The notes: a model not told the origin generated them from the letters alone. A DNA stretch of 64,000 nt from Zygnema cylindricum (GCA_037447655.1 JBBHKE010002008.1:1-64000), one strand, 5' to 3'; positions 1 to 11,923 are shown, counted from the stretch's first letter. Numbers and translations are program-made.

Positions 1-135
1 CCCTCTTCTTTAGGAGGATCCTCGGGAGTTCGCAGATTTTCATAAAAGTTTGAGACAGGGGTAGCTGAAGAGAAGGGGACTTCTTTTTGTTCCTTCCTCC
101 CATAACCAAAGGAGACACTACAATGGAGCTCTACC
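1..135 (-). mobile_element. Internal start of left-edge copia element H (partial)
   Basis: This is the stretch just inside the 5' LTR of a minus-strand LTR retrotransposon, cut by the window edge. On the minus strand it follows the primer binding site. I see no clear gag motif in it. It is assigned to the element only because it lies next to the LTR and the primer site, and the coding part would lie to the left of the window. Confidence 0.6.
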
Positions 136-150
136 TGCTCCGATACCAAA
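136..150 (-). other. Primer binding site of element H (3' end of tRNA-iMet)
   Basis: On the minus strand the LTR ends in CTTTCA and is followed by TTTGGTATCGGAGCAG. The core TGGTATCGGAGC is one base from TGGTATCAGAGC, the usual plant copia site complementary to the 3' end of initiator tRNA-Met. This is the ordinary full-tRNA priming mode. It differs from the half-tRNA sites of the other elements in the window. Confidence 0.8.
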
Positions 151-711
151 TGAAAGGATCGATAATAAACTCAGAGCTTACTAATGAACAATTATAGCAG
201 CAGAAGTATTCAGATTACAAAACATTGAATCAACATTGAAGAGGCATTTGGGAAATTTCTCACATTAATATAAAACAAGAATTACAATTTCTCTTTTATC
301 TCTTCTATTCCTCTATATATATCTCCAATTGATTGTTGATTGATTTTACACAAGTCCATGGATTCCTTTAAATAACACACTAGCCATCACGTGTAAGCGT
401 GCGCCGCCAAGAAACCTCTAAAAATCTGCCACCTGTCCGCAGATTAAACTAGAACACTCTAAATTTCACTAAGTACTCAAACTTTGCAAAATGACAAGCC
501 AAAACTAAAGTAATAGACAAATGTAAAAGTATTATCGTACTAAACTAGACGTACGACAATTCTAGACGCGAAACGAAACGACAAATATATTTCGCGAAAC
601 AAACATACTAGTACTTTCAGGAAATATTACTTTCGCGATTCATTCAAAAAAGTACACTTGCGAAATCGAACCGATTCCGCGCACGTAAGATTCTTTCAAT
701 GAATCGTAACA
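151..711 (-). repeat. 5' LTR of element H, 561 bp
   Basis: Read on the minus strand the LTR starts TGTTACGATTCATTG and ends ATCGATCCTTTCA, a normal TG...CA pair. It is an inverted, diverged copy of the solo LTR at 3876-4456. Both carry the same GC-rich block near a fire of TTTCGCGAA-like motifs and the same CTGCGGACAGGTGGCAGAT-type segment. The primer site follows at 136-150, so this is a 5' LTR. The outer flank at 712-716 is GAATA, the presumed target duplication, whose partner is off the window. Confidence 0.85.
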
Positions 712-1959
712 GAATATAAGCTTATGACTCCCCACTGCAAAAATCGCAGGGGTATGAATTTACACGTTAGGAAGTTTACTTTTTAGCACTCACACTTACT
801 GACCAATTTGTTTAGTTTTCAAATCTTTTTTCTTCCCTTTAGCATGCTAAAATATGCATTTGCCATATTGAAACAAATGAAACTTTACCATCTTAGAGAA
901 ATGTCTCCATATTGATTGCTACATTTGTTGGTGCTTTTGTCACTCTTCCGCTATCGCATGCAATCATTGGAGCACCTGCAAAATGCTTTCTTCCTCGTTT
1001 ACTTTCGCACAGTTTGACGTAATATTGATTTTTCTCAGTCCTCCACAAGTCTATAGATCCAACTCCACATTTTCAACTACTTTGCTTGACACAATATCAA
1101 GTGTACTTGCTTCTTTGGTATAACCTCAATCAATATTTCCTTCTCAACATTCGATATCCCACTTTTTCATTATGTTCTTCGTCATCATCATTAAAGCAAA
1201 ATCCTCATGATGAGATTAAGCTAGCCATAAATTCATTTGTTTGTACAACATTTGTATTTCTAATTTTTTACGTCTAGATTTTGTTGTACAAGTGTTCAAC
1301 TAGGAATGGCGTGAAGGATGTGGAAAATGATACGATGTCTTATCCACGGACTCTTGCAAATTTTGGGTTCTAATATTTTATTTTCGAATTTTTTGCGATT
1401 TATTTCCGTGAACCTTAACGCTTCGGCTAATTCCCTGTGTAGATGCCCAAATTTTACATAAATTACCAAACTGGTAATTTGAAAATTAACCAATGCTCTT
1501 AGAATTAGAGCGTTTTCTCTTTCATCAAATCGATTCTACGCCTTCTTTGCACACCGTTTAATTTTTTCCCTCCTTTTCGAAGCCTCACCTTTTTCTCTCC
1601 AATATATACCACAGTATCTCGGTTTTCGATGGATTTTATTCTTGCACCACCAATTAATATAATCCTTTTCTATAAAATTCTAAATCTTCACAAGCCAAAT
1701 CGTGAGGGTTTCACAATTTGTTGGTTATGACTTTCTCCCATGATGAGGAATGTTGTTAGTACCCATAAAGTAACGAAGTCAAGATAAGAGAGGAAAGCAC
1801 AACCGGGAAATCAAATTACATACTGCAGACAACTACTTACTACACAAGAAATTGTACATCTCATCTCTTAAAAACCCTTTAAACTTTAAATTATAAGATG
1901 TGTGTGACTTCAATAAGTGAGGTACACTAACTAGGGAGTGAATTTTTCACGTTTGGTCC
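712..1959. other. AT-rich stretch with no recognised gene
   Basis: Only short accidental ORFs are present, with no domain, RNA gene or terminal-repeat signal that I can support. It lies between the left LTR and the first copy of the LRR superunit, and could be the upstream flank or an early intron of the LRR locus. Confidence 0.5.
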
Positions 1960-2080
1960 AGTGTTAGTTTTTTTTTTTTTTTTTCTTGCAATCTTCAGCC
2001 ACAGAACACATTTGCAACTAGGGCATCGCGATCCTTGGTTGAACGATTCTAAGACGTAGTGTATTCAAACACGTATTTCG
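1960..2080 (-). pseudogene. Remnant (copy III) of the antisense zinc-ribbon pseudogene
   Basis: On the minus strand a short open segment reads GSRCPSCKCVLWLKIA. It aligns with DACPSCDRAMWLKINA in the larger copy at 6180-7440, sharing the CPxC knuckle and the WLKI block. A poly-T run at about 1967-1984 cuts the segment off, and only the first half of the ribbon remains. It sits upstream of the first LRR exon exactly where the other two copies sit relative to theirs. Confidence 0.6.
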
Positions 2081-2632
2081 TCAATTTTATAATTTCAAAA
2101 TGAAATGAAAAATTGAATGAATGAAGTTCACATGAAGGGGGATAAGGGCGCCATCGAAGGCGGTGGTGGAGGTGGAGGCGGAGGGGGAGCAAGAAAGGGA
2201 AGGGAGGGATTAGAAATTTCAAGCAACTAATAATCGATGTGAACAATTAAAGGATGTCAATTATTCATTGGGCTGTCATTAATGGTTTGAAACACAATGA
2301 CGTTGCAATCAAAAAATATAATTATTTAATTGTAATTTTCGATGGAAAATCAATGTGCTTTGAAAGACAAACAATTTATTTTATTTATTTTTCTTATTGT
2401 GACTTGATTTCTGAAGGTGGTGTGGTAAGAATAGGGATTATTTTTGTCTTATTAGCAACTTATCATCAAATTGAGAAATCAATTTTTTGGCTTAAGGAAG
2501 TGCATTATTGGATTATACAATTACAATGTGTTTTGCCAAGAAATCATACTTCATTTTTTTATGTAAATTTGTAGTCCACTTTGACTAAAAGATATTTAGG
2601 AGGTTTGGTGGTGGGGATGTGTGATATGGCAG

Positions 2633-2703
2633 AGATCTATCTGAAACCAGTTGAGTGGAAGCATTCCATCGTCAATTGGGAATTTGGCATCCCTCACTTA
2701 TTT
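2633..2703 (+). pseudogene. LRR exon 1, 71 bp, frameshifted
   Basis: The segment has the LRR core LSGSIPSSIGN and the usual borders (GGCAG before, GTAAGG after). It is 71 bp because one A is missing before the AACCAG block, so it breaks phase if spliced in. Its intron was later hit by a solo LTR at 2826-3557. Confidence 0.7.
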
Positions 2704-2825
2704 GTAAGGCACATCACAAAAATTCCCCCTCTTCTTCCCTCCCTCCGTTCTTTCCTCATTCCTCTTTTTCCTCCCTCTGTATTCAACTATTGATAAGCTA
2801 ATCAATAAGAAAAGTGATAAGTAAT

Positions 2826-3557
2826 TGATAAAAAACAGGATGGTTGCACTCAAAACAAACCGAACAGAAATAATATGCACAGCGGAAGCTTAACAAAACA
2901 GTTTCACAGTCTCACAACAAAGTACTTCGGCCAAATATAGCTTTATTCAGCCGAAGGCTTTCCAATTAACAAACTCTCACTCTCACTCTTCTTACTCACT
3001 CACATCTCATCTTCTCACTCACGCACTTACTCTCACTTCTCTCACTTACTTCTTCCTTACACTCACTCTCACTTAACTCTGATGCAACTCTATTTCAGAC
3101 GCATGATGCACCTACTACTACAGACACATAATAATTTCTGACTCAGACTTCTCCTTAAATAAGAGCACTAAAAGAAGACTTAAACTGCACGACTTTTTTC
3201 TCCTCACGACTTTTTTCTCCTCACGTCACTGACTCCACTCCGACTCCACTTACACGTATTTGACACTTAGGCGCCGAAACAAACATAGGCGCCTAATAAA
3301 ACATTAGTGCGCCGAACTTGAACGTGAGCTGCACTTAAAAGCATACCACGGTCCTTCTCACTAAATAATTTACCAAAACCGTACAGTACCAAATGACACT
3401 AACCTTAACCAACACTCAAACTAAACAAGACATAACAAATACTGCCGACCCAAACTGAATACAAATTAAATGTAACATAAACTAAGATTGAATCAAAACA
3501 AAAACTGAAAAAAAACGTGAATCTAGCCGATCCGCCCATTTACCCAATAACCCAACA
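2826..3557 (-). mobile_element. Solo LTR in LRR intron, 732 bp
   Basis: On the minus strand the insert starts TGTTGGGTTATTGGG and ends TTTTTTATCA, a TG...CA pair. Flanks are GTAAT on the left and ATAAT on the right, a one-mismatch 5-bp target duplication. The paralogous introns at about 8110-8160 lack this block. A TATA-like CTTATTTAAGG is present on the minus strand. No internal domain was found, so it is best read as a solo LTR. A short TRIM-type element is the alternative. Confidence 0.7.
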
Positions 3558-3875
3558 ATAATCATAAATGAGAAAAAAATCTATACCCTTTCCTACTTAT
3601 TGAATTAATGTACCATTTTTTTACATATCGAAGGAGGTGGCCAATTGTTTTTGATTCTCTTAAATGATTGAAATGACTATTCTCTTCTCTCACTTTCTAT
3701 CTCTCAAAGCGGTATAAATAATAATATTAGCTGATAATGAAAAGGGAGGGAGCGGGGAAGGGAAGGGATGGACCAAATATTTCAAGCACCTAATAATCGA
3801 TATGCACAATAAATTGATTTGAATTACTCGCGTCATCACTAAGAGTGTTGCTCTAATGGTATGAAGCAATAAAAA

Positions 3876-4456
3876 TGTTACGATTCATTGAAAGAATCGT
3901 AAGCACGCAGAATCAGTTTGATTTCGCGAAAGAAAAACTAAACTGTACTTTCTAGAATGTACCGAAAGTACAGTTACGTGTATTTAGATAGAGTTCTAGA
4001 TATTCGCGAAATATATTTGTTGTTTCGTTTCGCGTCTAGATTTTCGTACGTGTAATTTAGTACAATAGTACTTCTAGTTTTGTCTAGTACTTTCGTTTTG
4101 GTTTGTCGTTTTGCTATGTTTCAGCCCTTAGTGAAATTTAGAGTATTCTAGCTTAATCTGCGGACAGGTGGCAGATTTCTGGAGGCTTCTTGGCGGCGCA
4201 CGCTCACAAGTGTCACGCCATGGCTGGTATTGTATTTAAAGGGACACCATGACTGTGTGTTAATCAATGAATGAGGAATTGGAGGATTGTATGGAGTAAT
4301 AGAAGAGATAGAGAAGAAATTGTAATTTCAGTTCTATATTAATATGAGAATTTTTTGAAATGTCTCTTCAATGTTGAATTAATGTTTTATATTATGAATG
4401 CTTCTGCTGCTATAAGTGTTTTTAAGTGAGCTCAGAGTTTATTATCGATCCTTTCA
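3876..4456 (+). mobile_element. Solo LTR in LRR intron, 581 bp
   Basis: Starts TGTTACGATTCATTG and ends ATCGATCCTTTCA. A perfect 5-bp target duplication AAAAA flanks it (3871-3875 and 4457-4461). The empty site GCAATAAAAAGGTCC survives in the sister intron near 5246. It belongs to the same family as the LTR at 151-711, in the opposite orientation. Confidence 0.9.
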
Positions 4457-4758
4457 AAAAAGGTCCAATATAACATTAAAATGGTCTCAACTGTAATTTT
4501 TGATGCAAAATGAATGTGTTTTTACCGACAAACCTATTTTTTATTTATTTTTCTTATTGTGACTTGATTTTCGAAGGTTGTGTGGTAGGAATAAAGATTG
4601 AGCTCCACAAGTATCAACTTGGAAAATCCAACCTTTTCCAGGGGGGGTGCGTCAGTTACAATGTGTTTTGCCAAGAAATCAAATGTATTTTTTATAAAAG
4701 GTTGACATTGACTAAGAGACGTTTGGGAGGTTTGGTGGTGGGATGCGTGACATCTCAG

Positions 4759-4830
4759 ATACCTCAGTTCCAACCAGTTGAATGGAAGCATTCCATCTTC
4801 CATTGGGAATTTGGTATCTCTCAATGAGTT
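4759..4830 (+). CDS. LRR exon 2, 72 bp
   Basis: Preceded by CTCAG and followed by GTAAG. With the flanking split Leu codon it encodes YLSSNQLNGSIPSSIGN followed by LVSLNEL. All hydrophobic LRR positions and the Asn are kept. N replaces the usual S after QL. Confidence 0.8.
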
Positions 4831-5539
4831 GTAAGACATCACCAAATCTCCTCCCTTCTACTCTCTTTCCCTCCCTCATTCCTCACTCTGCCTTCCCTCG
4901 CCTCTTCGTTTTGTATTGGTAGAATTACAAATATAAAAAAACATTTGTAATCATAAGAGATTATTATAGCTATACCTATTCCTATATATTGAAATGATAT
5001 CCCAATATCTTTACATATTAAAGAAAATGGACAAACTTTTTTGATTTACTTATGTTTTAAATGACAATATCTTTCTCTAGAATCAGCAATAAATAATAAT
5101 ATTAGCTGATAAAGAAAAGAGATGGAGCGTGGAAAGGAAGGGATGGACCAAAGAGTTCAAGCATCTAATTATCAGATCAACAATAAAATGATCTAAATTA
5201 CTCGGGTCACCATTGGGAGTGTTGCTAAAATGGTATGAAGCAATAAAAAGGTCCAGTATCACACTATAATAACCTCAACTGTAATTTTTGATGCAATATC
5301 AATGTGTTTTGATCGAGGAACCTAGTTTTATTTTTTTATTGTGGCTTGATTTTCAAAAGTGGTGCTGTAGGAATAAGAACTGAGCACCAAAATAATCAGA
5401 TTGGGAAATTATTCTTTTGCACGGGGAGTGCGTACAATCACAACATGTTTTGCCAAGAAATCAAACTTTTTTTTTTTTAAGGTCGGCATTGACTAAAAGA
5501 CGTTTGGGAGGTTTGGTGGTGGGATGCGTGACGTCTCAG

Positions 5540-5611
5540 ATTTCTCTTTGTCAACCAGCTGAGTGGAAGCATTCCATCTTCCATTGGGAATTTGGCATCC
5601 CTCGAAAATTT
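5540..5611 (+). CDS. LRR exon 3, 72 bp
   Basis: Preceded by CTCAG and followed by GTAAG. Encodes FLFVNQLSGSIPSSIGN followed by LASLENL. A branch-site-like TTGACTAAAAG lies about 50 nt upstream, as in the neighbouring units. Confidence 0.8.
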
Positions 5612-6179
5612 GTAAGACACATTACAAAAGTTTCTTGCTTCTACTATCCCTCACCCCCTCATTCGTCACTTGTCTTCCCTCACCTCATCTTTTAGTATTG
5701 GTAGATTTACAAATATAAAAAATCATTAGCAATCATAAAAAGATACTTATACCTATTCGTACATAATGAATCGGTATCCCAATTTTTTACATATTGAAGC
5801 AAGTGGACAAACTTTTTTGATTTAATTGTAAGAAAATGTTGAAAATGATTATAATAATTTCTCTCGTTCTCACTTCATTTCTTTCAAATTGATAATAACT
5901 GATATTATTAGTTTATGATATAAAAAATGATCGATTGTTTGGATCACTCCCTAATCAATGAATGTCTCTCTAATCAATAACAATAATTAATGTTAATCAT
6001 AGTCAACTCACTCTCTACTTCTCCCTATCTCTTCATCTCTTTCCGCCATTCTCTCTGGTCTGTACCAAAGACAAGAATATCAATAACAAAAACAGCAATG
6101 ATTTTAATAATAACTATGGTTATGATTGTTGTATTTGGTATGGCACATAATGATAGCGAATGACAACAAATACTACATT

Positions 6180-7440
6180 TTAGTAATTAATAGTCACAAA
6201 GGGCAAAAAATTTAATCCAAGAAGCAATAAACAAAGAAAATGTTGTTTCTCAAATATTATTTTTGACAAGGGGTGGACGCATTCAGTTCCATTGATCAAC
6301 TGACATCCCTTGGACGCACCCTCCAAATCTATGATATTACCCGAAATATCAATAGATATAAATAATTGCAAAGAATCTAATACATGCCTTTCCCAATTTT
6401 TTTTTTCAAAATTTCTTGATTTCAATTCAATTGCCTTATTCCATTTAAGTAGGAATTTCTTGTTACTTATCATTGTTTGTCTCATTTCACTTGAAACATT
6501 TAAATTATCAGCTATTATTTTTATGTCACTTTTTCAGTAGATTATTTCAGTAGCAAGAGCAGAAGGTCTACTACCAATACCTGTAGTGTTCCACCTATAT
6601 ACATTTTTATTTTCTCTTTAGTTTTCATAGATAACCTCTTAATAAATTTTTAGTCAATATCTTGAAGAATTTCAAGATTTCCTTGTGCAAACAACTCTAA
6701 ACGCCTTCTTAAACAACACAAGTATTTTGATTTAGTTTTTTGATTTCAGGTGTTTAGTATTCTCTTCTTTTAATTCCAAATAAAATTCTAAAGTTTTTTC
6801 TAGCCTATATTCTGGTAAACTTACCAAAATAAAAGCCGTCTTGTGAGAACCAACCTGTGGGTTATATGGAATCATTGATTTAGCTTTGTAGTACATTGTA
6901 TAGCGATTTTTCTATAATAGTTCACATTGCCTTGCCTTTGATAACGCTTGCAGTTGGGGATCGACGAAACTTTTTTTGTTTAACAAGCCCAAGTTGTTTT
7001 AACTTTTTCACAGCCAAGTCCCTCTCAACTGTGGCTTTTTCCAATGTTTTAGCAAGTTCATCATTCTGCTTTTTAAGTCCATCGATTTGATCGCTAAGTG
7101 CTTTTGCTTCATTGTCATCTCCTCAAATACCAACAGTATTATGAACTTTTTGATATAAATTAAAACTACTAGATATCATTTTCTTTCCGCAGCCAAAAGA
7201 TACGTCCTCCAATTTTACAGTACCTATTTCCTTATATCGACTAGGATTCTAATAGGCAGGGTTCTATCTGTTCAATCGAAGATATTTTTGCAGTCTGGAC
7301 ATTTTGAAATTTTTAAATTGTCTCCAAAGAAGTATTTTTCTGTTTTGGTTGCATTAATCTTCAGCCACATAGCACGGTCGCAACTAGGGCACGCATCCCT
7401 TGAACGCTTGTAAGGTGCAATTTACTTAAACATGTATTTT
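6180..7440 (-). pseudogene. Antisense pseudogene copy I: zinc ribbon plus coiled coil, unknown protein
   Basis: Reading 5' to 3' on the minus strand, pieces of one coding region appear in shifting frames. First is a zinc-ribbon-like segment with CPSC and CPDC knuckles about 30 residues apart (7279-7400). Next is a charged coiled-coil segment with GLKKQNDELAKTLEKATVE (about 6990-7120). Then a block with LVSLPEYRLEKTLEFYLEL (about 6750-6860), and last KKFLLKWNKAIELKSRNFEK (about 6400-6470). Stops and frameshifts between them make it a pseudogene. I do not recognise the family. A mobile passenger or an old host gene fragment are both possible. It lies inside an LRR intron and was duplicated with it. 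Confidence 0.55.
6276..6320 (+). pseudogene. Degenerate LRR-like patch
   Basis: The run GGTGGACGCATTC...CATTGATCAACTGACATCCCTT resembles the second half of an LRR exon of the IGQL type, with a one-base deletion. It lacks the first half and clear splice sites. It overlaps the 3' part of the antisense pseudogene, so chance or shared origin cannot be separated. Confidence 0.4.
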
Positions 7441-7951
7441 TTCCATTTTTGTAATTTCAAAATGAAATGAATAATTGAATGAATGAAGTTCAAATTAAAG
7501 GGGGCAAGTGCGCGGCCGAAGGCGTTGGTGAAGGTGGAGGCGGAGGTGTAGCAAGAAAGGGAAGGGAGGGACTATAAATTTTAATCAACTAATAATCAAT
7601 TTGAACAGTTAAATGATATCATTCATTCATTGGGCTGTCAACAATATAATTATTTTAATTTATAATTTTCGACGAAAAATCAATGTGTTTTGAAAGATAA
7701 GCGAATTTTCTATTTATTTTTCTTACCGTGACTCGATTTTGGAAGGTCGTGTGGTAAGAATAGGGATTGCTTTTGTCTTATTTACAATTCATCATCAACT
7801 TGAGAAATCGATTTTTTGGCTTGGGCAAGTGCAATATTGGATAAAACAATTACAATATGTTTTGCCAAAAAATCAAACTTCATTTTTTAATAGTCCTCAT
7901 TGGCTACAAGATGTTTAGGAGGTTTGGTGGTGGGGATGCGTGAAATCACAG

Positions 7952-8023
7952 AGGTCTATCCGTGAACCAGCTGAGTGGGAGCATTCCATCGTCCATTGGG
8001 AATTTGACATCCCTCGTTAATTT
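7952..8023 (+). CDS. LRR exon 4, 72 bp
   Basis: Preceded by CACAG and followed by GTACGG, a weaker donor than the GTAAG of its neighbours. Encodes GLSVNQLSGSIPSSIGN followed by LTSLVNL. It is the first exon of the second ~4 kb superunit. Confidence 0.8.
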
Positions 8024-8753
8024 GTACGGCACATTGCAAATACCCCGTCTTCCCTTGCTCCCTCCCTCCTTCCTTTCCTCATCCCTCTCCTTCCTCCCTC
8101 TTCATTCCAGTATTGATAGGATAAATGATAATAAAAATGATAAATAATCATAAAAAATAATAGAAACCATACCTATTCCTACTTTTTGAATGAATGTACC
8201 ATTTTCTTACATATTGAAGCAAGTAGCCAATCATTTTTGATTCACATGAATGTTGAGAATCACTGTAGTTCTTCCTTCTCACTTTCTTACTCTCAAATCA
8301 GCAATAAATAATAATATTAGCTGATAATGAAAAGAGAGGGAGCGGGGAATGGAAGGGATGGACCAAAGATTCCAAGCATCTAATAAAAGATATCCACAAT
8401 AAAATGACTTCAATTATTCGCGTCATCATTGGAAGTGTTTGTCTCATGTCATGAAGCAATAAAAAGTTCCAGTATAGCAGTAGAATAATATCACCTAATT
8501 TTTGATAAAATCAATGTGTTTTGACCAACGAACCTAGTTTTTTTTTTTTTGTTATTGTGACTTGAATTTCGAAGGTGTCATGGTAGGAATAAAGACTGAG
8601 CACAACGGAAATCAACTTGGTTTTTTTTTTTCAAGGGGAGTGGTTAGAGTTAGAATGTGTTTTGCCAAGAAATCAAATGTATTTTTTCTAAAGGGTTGGC
8701 ATTGACTAAAAGACGTTTGGGAGGTTTGGTGGTGGGGGTGCGTGACATCTCAG

Positions 8754-8825
8754 ATTTCTCGACTTCAACCGGCTGAGTGGAAGCATTCCATCTTCCATTG
8801 GGAATTTGGCATCCCTTAAAGATTT
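8754..8825 (+). CDS. LRR exon 5, 72 bp
   Basis: Preceded by CTCAG and followed by GTAAG. Encodes FLDFNRLSGSIPSSIGN followed by LASLKDL. It corresponds in position to exon 2 of the first superunit (4759). Confidence 0.8.
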
Positions 8826-9552
8826 GTAAGACACATTACTAAAATATCTCACTTCTACTATCCCGCACTCTCTCATTCCTCACTGTCTTCCCTCGCCATT
8901 TCTTTTAGTATTGGAAGATTACAAATATAAAAAATCATTAGTAATCATAAGAGATAATTATAGCTATATCTATTCCTACACATTGAATTGAAATCCCAAT
9001 TTCTAACATATTAAAGCTAGTTGACAATCGTTTTTGATTTGTTTTAATGTTTAGAATGACTATAATTATCTTCTTTCTCACTTTCTTTTTCTTAAATCAG
9101 CAATAAATAATAATGTTAGCTGATAGTAAAAAGACAGGGAGCGGGGAAGGGGGATGGACCAAAGATTTCAAGCTTTAATAATCAAATGAAAAATAAAATG
9201 ATTTCAACTATTCGGGTAATCATTGAAAGTGTTTCTCTAATGGTATGAAGAAATAAAAAGTTCCAGTATAACATTAAAATAATGTCAACTGAAATTTTTG
9301 ATGCAATATCAATGTGTTTTGACCGACGAACCTATTTTTTTTTTGTTTCGTGACTTTATTTTCGAAGGTGGTTTTGTAGGAATAAGGAATGAGCACCACA
9401 ATAATCAACCTAGAAAATTTATCCTTTTGCACGGGGAGTGCGTAAAATCACAATGTGGTTTTGCTAAGAAATCAAACTTACTTTTCCTAAACAGTCTGGC
9501 GTTGTTTAAAGTCATTTGGAAGGTTTGGTGGTGGGGATGCGTGACATCGCAG

Positions 9553-9624
9553 ATATCTTAATTCCAACCAATTGAGTGAAAGCATTCCATCATCCATTGG
9601 GAATTTGGCATCCCTCGAAAATTT
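9553..9624 (+). CDS. LRR exon 6, 72 bp
   Basis: Preceded by CGCAG and followed by GTAAG. Encodes YLNSNQLSESIPSSIGN followed by LASLENL. E replaces the usual G of the SGSIP core. It corresponds to exon 3 at 5540. Confidence 0.8.
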
Positions 9625-10229
9625 GTAAGAAATATTACAAAAATTCCTTGCTTCTACTATCCCGCACTCCCTCATTCCTCACTCTGTCTTCCCTCGCCTA
9701 TTCTTTTAGTATTGGAAGAATTACAAATACCAAATCATTAGTAATCATCAAAAAAATTATAGCTATACCTATTCGTACATAATGAATTGGTATCCCAATT
9801 TTTTACATGTTGAAGCAAGTGGACAAAACTTTTTGATTTAATTGTAAGAAAATGTTGGAAATGATTATAATTTTTTCTCATTCTCAATTTCTTTCTTTCA
9901 AGTCGATAAGAACTGATATTGTTAGTTTATGATATAAAAAATGATTGATTGTTTGGATCGCTCCCTAATCAATGAACATCTCTCTAATCAATAACAATAA
10001 TTAATATTAATCATAGTCAAATCACTCTCTACTTCTCCCTTTCTCTTTATCCCTTTCCGCCATTCTCTCTGGTTAGTACCAAAAACAAGAATAACAACAA
10101 CAATATTAGTAACAACAAAAAAAAAAACAGCAATGATTGTAATAAAAACTATGGTAATGATTTTTGTATTTGGTATGGAAAATTATGATAGCGAATGATA
10201 ACAAATAATACTTTTTATTAATTAATCTT

Positions 10230-11350
10230 AAAAAAAGGGCTAAAGGTTGCAGTTTTCATCCAAAAAGCAATAAACAAAGAAAATGTTGTTTCTCAAATTT
10301 TACTTTTTACAAGGGGTGGACGCATTCCGTTGTCCATTGATCAACCGACATCCCTTGGACGCACCCTCCAAATCTATGATATTACCCGAAATACATGCCT
10401 TTCCCAAATATTTGTTTCAAAATTTCTTGATATCAACTCAATTGCCTTATTCCATTTAAGTAGGAATTTCTTGTTACAAGTCATTGTTCGTCTCATTTCA
10501 CTTGAAACATTTAAATTATCAGCTTTTATTTTTTATCACTTTTTCAGTAAATTATTGCAGTAGTAAGAGCAGAAGGGCTACTACCAATACCTGTAGTGTT
10601 CCACCTATAGACCTTTTAATTTTCACTTTAGTTTTCACGGATAACCTTTTAATAAATTTTTAGTCAATTTCTTGATGAATTTCCAGATTTCCTTGTGCAA
10701 ACAACTTTAAACGCCTTTTTAAACAAGAATAGTATTTTGATTCAGTTTCTTGATTTCAGATGATTAGTATCCTCTCTTTTTAATTCCTAATAAAATTCTA
10801 AAGTTTGTTCTAGTCCATATTCTGGTAAACTTAGCAAAATAAAAGCCGTTTTATGAGAACCAACTTGTGGGTTATATGGAATCATCGATTCAGATTTGTA
10901 TTACACTGTCGAGCGAAATTTCTTTAATAGTTTACATCGCCTTGCCTTTGATAACGCTTGCAGTTTTGGATCGACATCACCTTCTCTTATTTTATAAACC
11001 CAAGTTGTTTTAACTTTTCTACAGCCCAGGCCTTCTCAACTGTTGCTTTAATGCTTTTGCAAATTCAACATTCTGACTATTATGTTCGTCAATTTGATCA
11101 CCGTAATACACGTAGTGCTTTTACATCATTATCATCTCCTCTGATACCAACATTATTAGAAAATTTTAATGAATAAAAATTTTCAATTTTCATTTCCTCT
11201 CATTAGCCAAAAGATATGTCCTCCAATTTTACTGTAGCAATTTTCTTATATTCTTTAGGATTATAGGATTATATTCTAACAGACAGGGTTCTATCTGTTC
11301 AAACGAAAATGTTTTTTCAGTTTGACTCTTTTAAATTCTTTAAATTGAAT
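10230..11350 (-). pseudogene. Antisense pseudogene copy II, lacks the zinc ribbon
   Basis: This is a second copy of the 6180-7440 unit, about 4 kb downstream. It keeps a segment reading YNPKEYKKIATVKLEDISFG (about 11220-11280), partial coiled coil, the LSLPEYGLEQTLEFY block and KKFLLKWNKAIELISRNFE. The CPxC...CPxC part is lost near 11350, where the copy joins LRR-intron sequence. Frame breaks differ from copy I, so each copy decayed on its own. Comparing the two lets one infer segments missing in either. Confidence 0.5.
10316..10362 (+). pseudogene. Degenerate LRR-like patch, second copy
   Basis: Duplicate of the patch at 6276-6320 without the one-base deletion. It reads GGRIPLSIDQPTSLG in an LRR-like frame, but there is no first half and no clear splice border. 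It overlaps antisense pseudogene copy II. Confidence 0.4.
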
Positions 11351-11851
11351 TCAAAGAAATAGAAAAGGGCGCGGCCGAAGGCGGTGGTGGAGGCGGAGGC
11401 AGAGGGGGAGCAAGGAAGGGAAGGGAGGGACTAGAAATTCCAAGTAACTAATAAACAATGTGAACAATTAAACGATTTGGGTTATCCAATGGGTTGTCAT
11501 TAATGGTTTGAATCAAAAAAAAGTTGCAATGAAACAATATAATGATTTCAATTGTATTTTTCGATGGGAAATCAACGTGTTTTGAAAGATAAACTATTTT
11601 ATTTGTTTATTTTTCTTATTGTGACTTGATTTTGGAAGGTGGTGTGGTAAGAATAAGGACTTTTTTTTTCTTATTAGCAATTTAAAATCAACTTGAGAAA
11701 TCTAATTTCTGGCATGGGTAAATGCATTATTGGAAAATACAATTACAATGTGTTTGCCAAGAAATCGAACTTTAATTTTATTGTAGTTTTTAGTCTACAT
11801 TGACTAAAAGATGTTTGGGAGGTTTGGTGGTGGGGATGTGTGATGTGGCAG

Positions 11852-11923
11852 AGATCTATCTGACAACCAGTTGAGTGGAAGCATTCCATCGTCTATTGGG
11901 AATTTGACATCCCTCACTAATTT
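11852..11923 (+). CDS. LRR exon 7, 72 bp
   Basis: Preceded by GGCAG and followed by GTAAG. Encodes DLSDNQLSGSIPSSIGN followed by LTSLTNL, the closest to a textbook plant extracellular LRR. It is the first exon of the third superunit. Confidence 0.85.

Noticed and set aside
4510-4845. ORFs reading EWKHSI...EFGI across the LRR exons
   Set aside because: These are off-frame readings of the LRR exon plus intron. The correct phase gives NQLSGSIPSSIG between splice borders.
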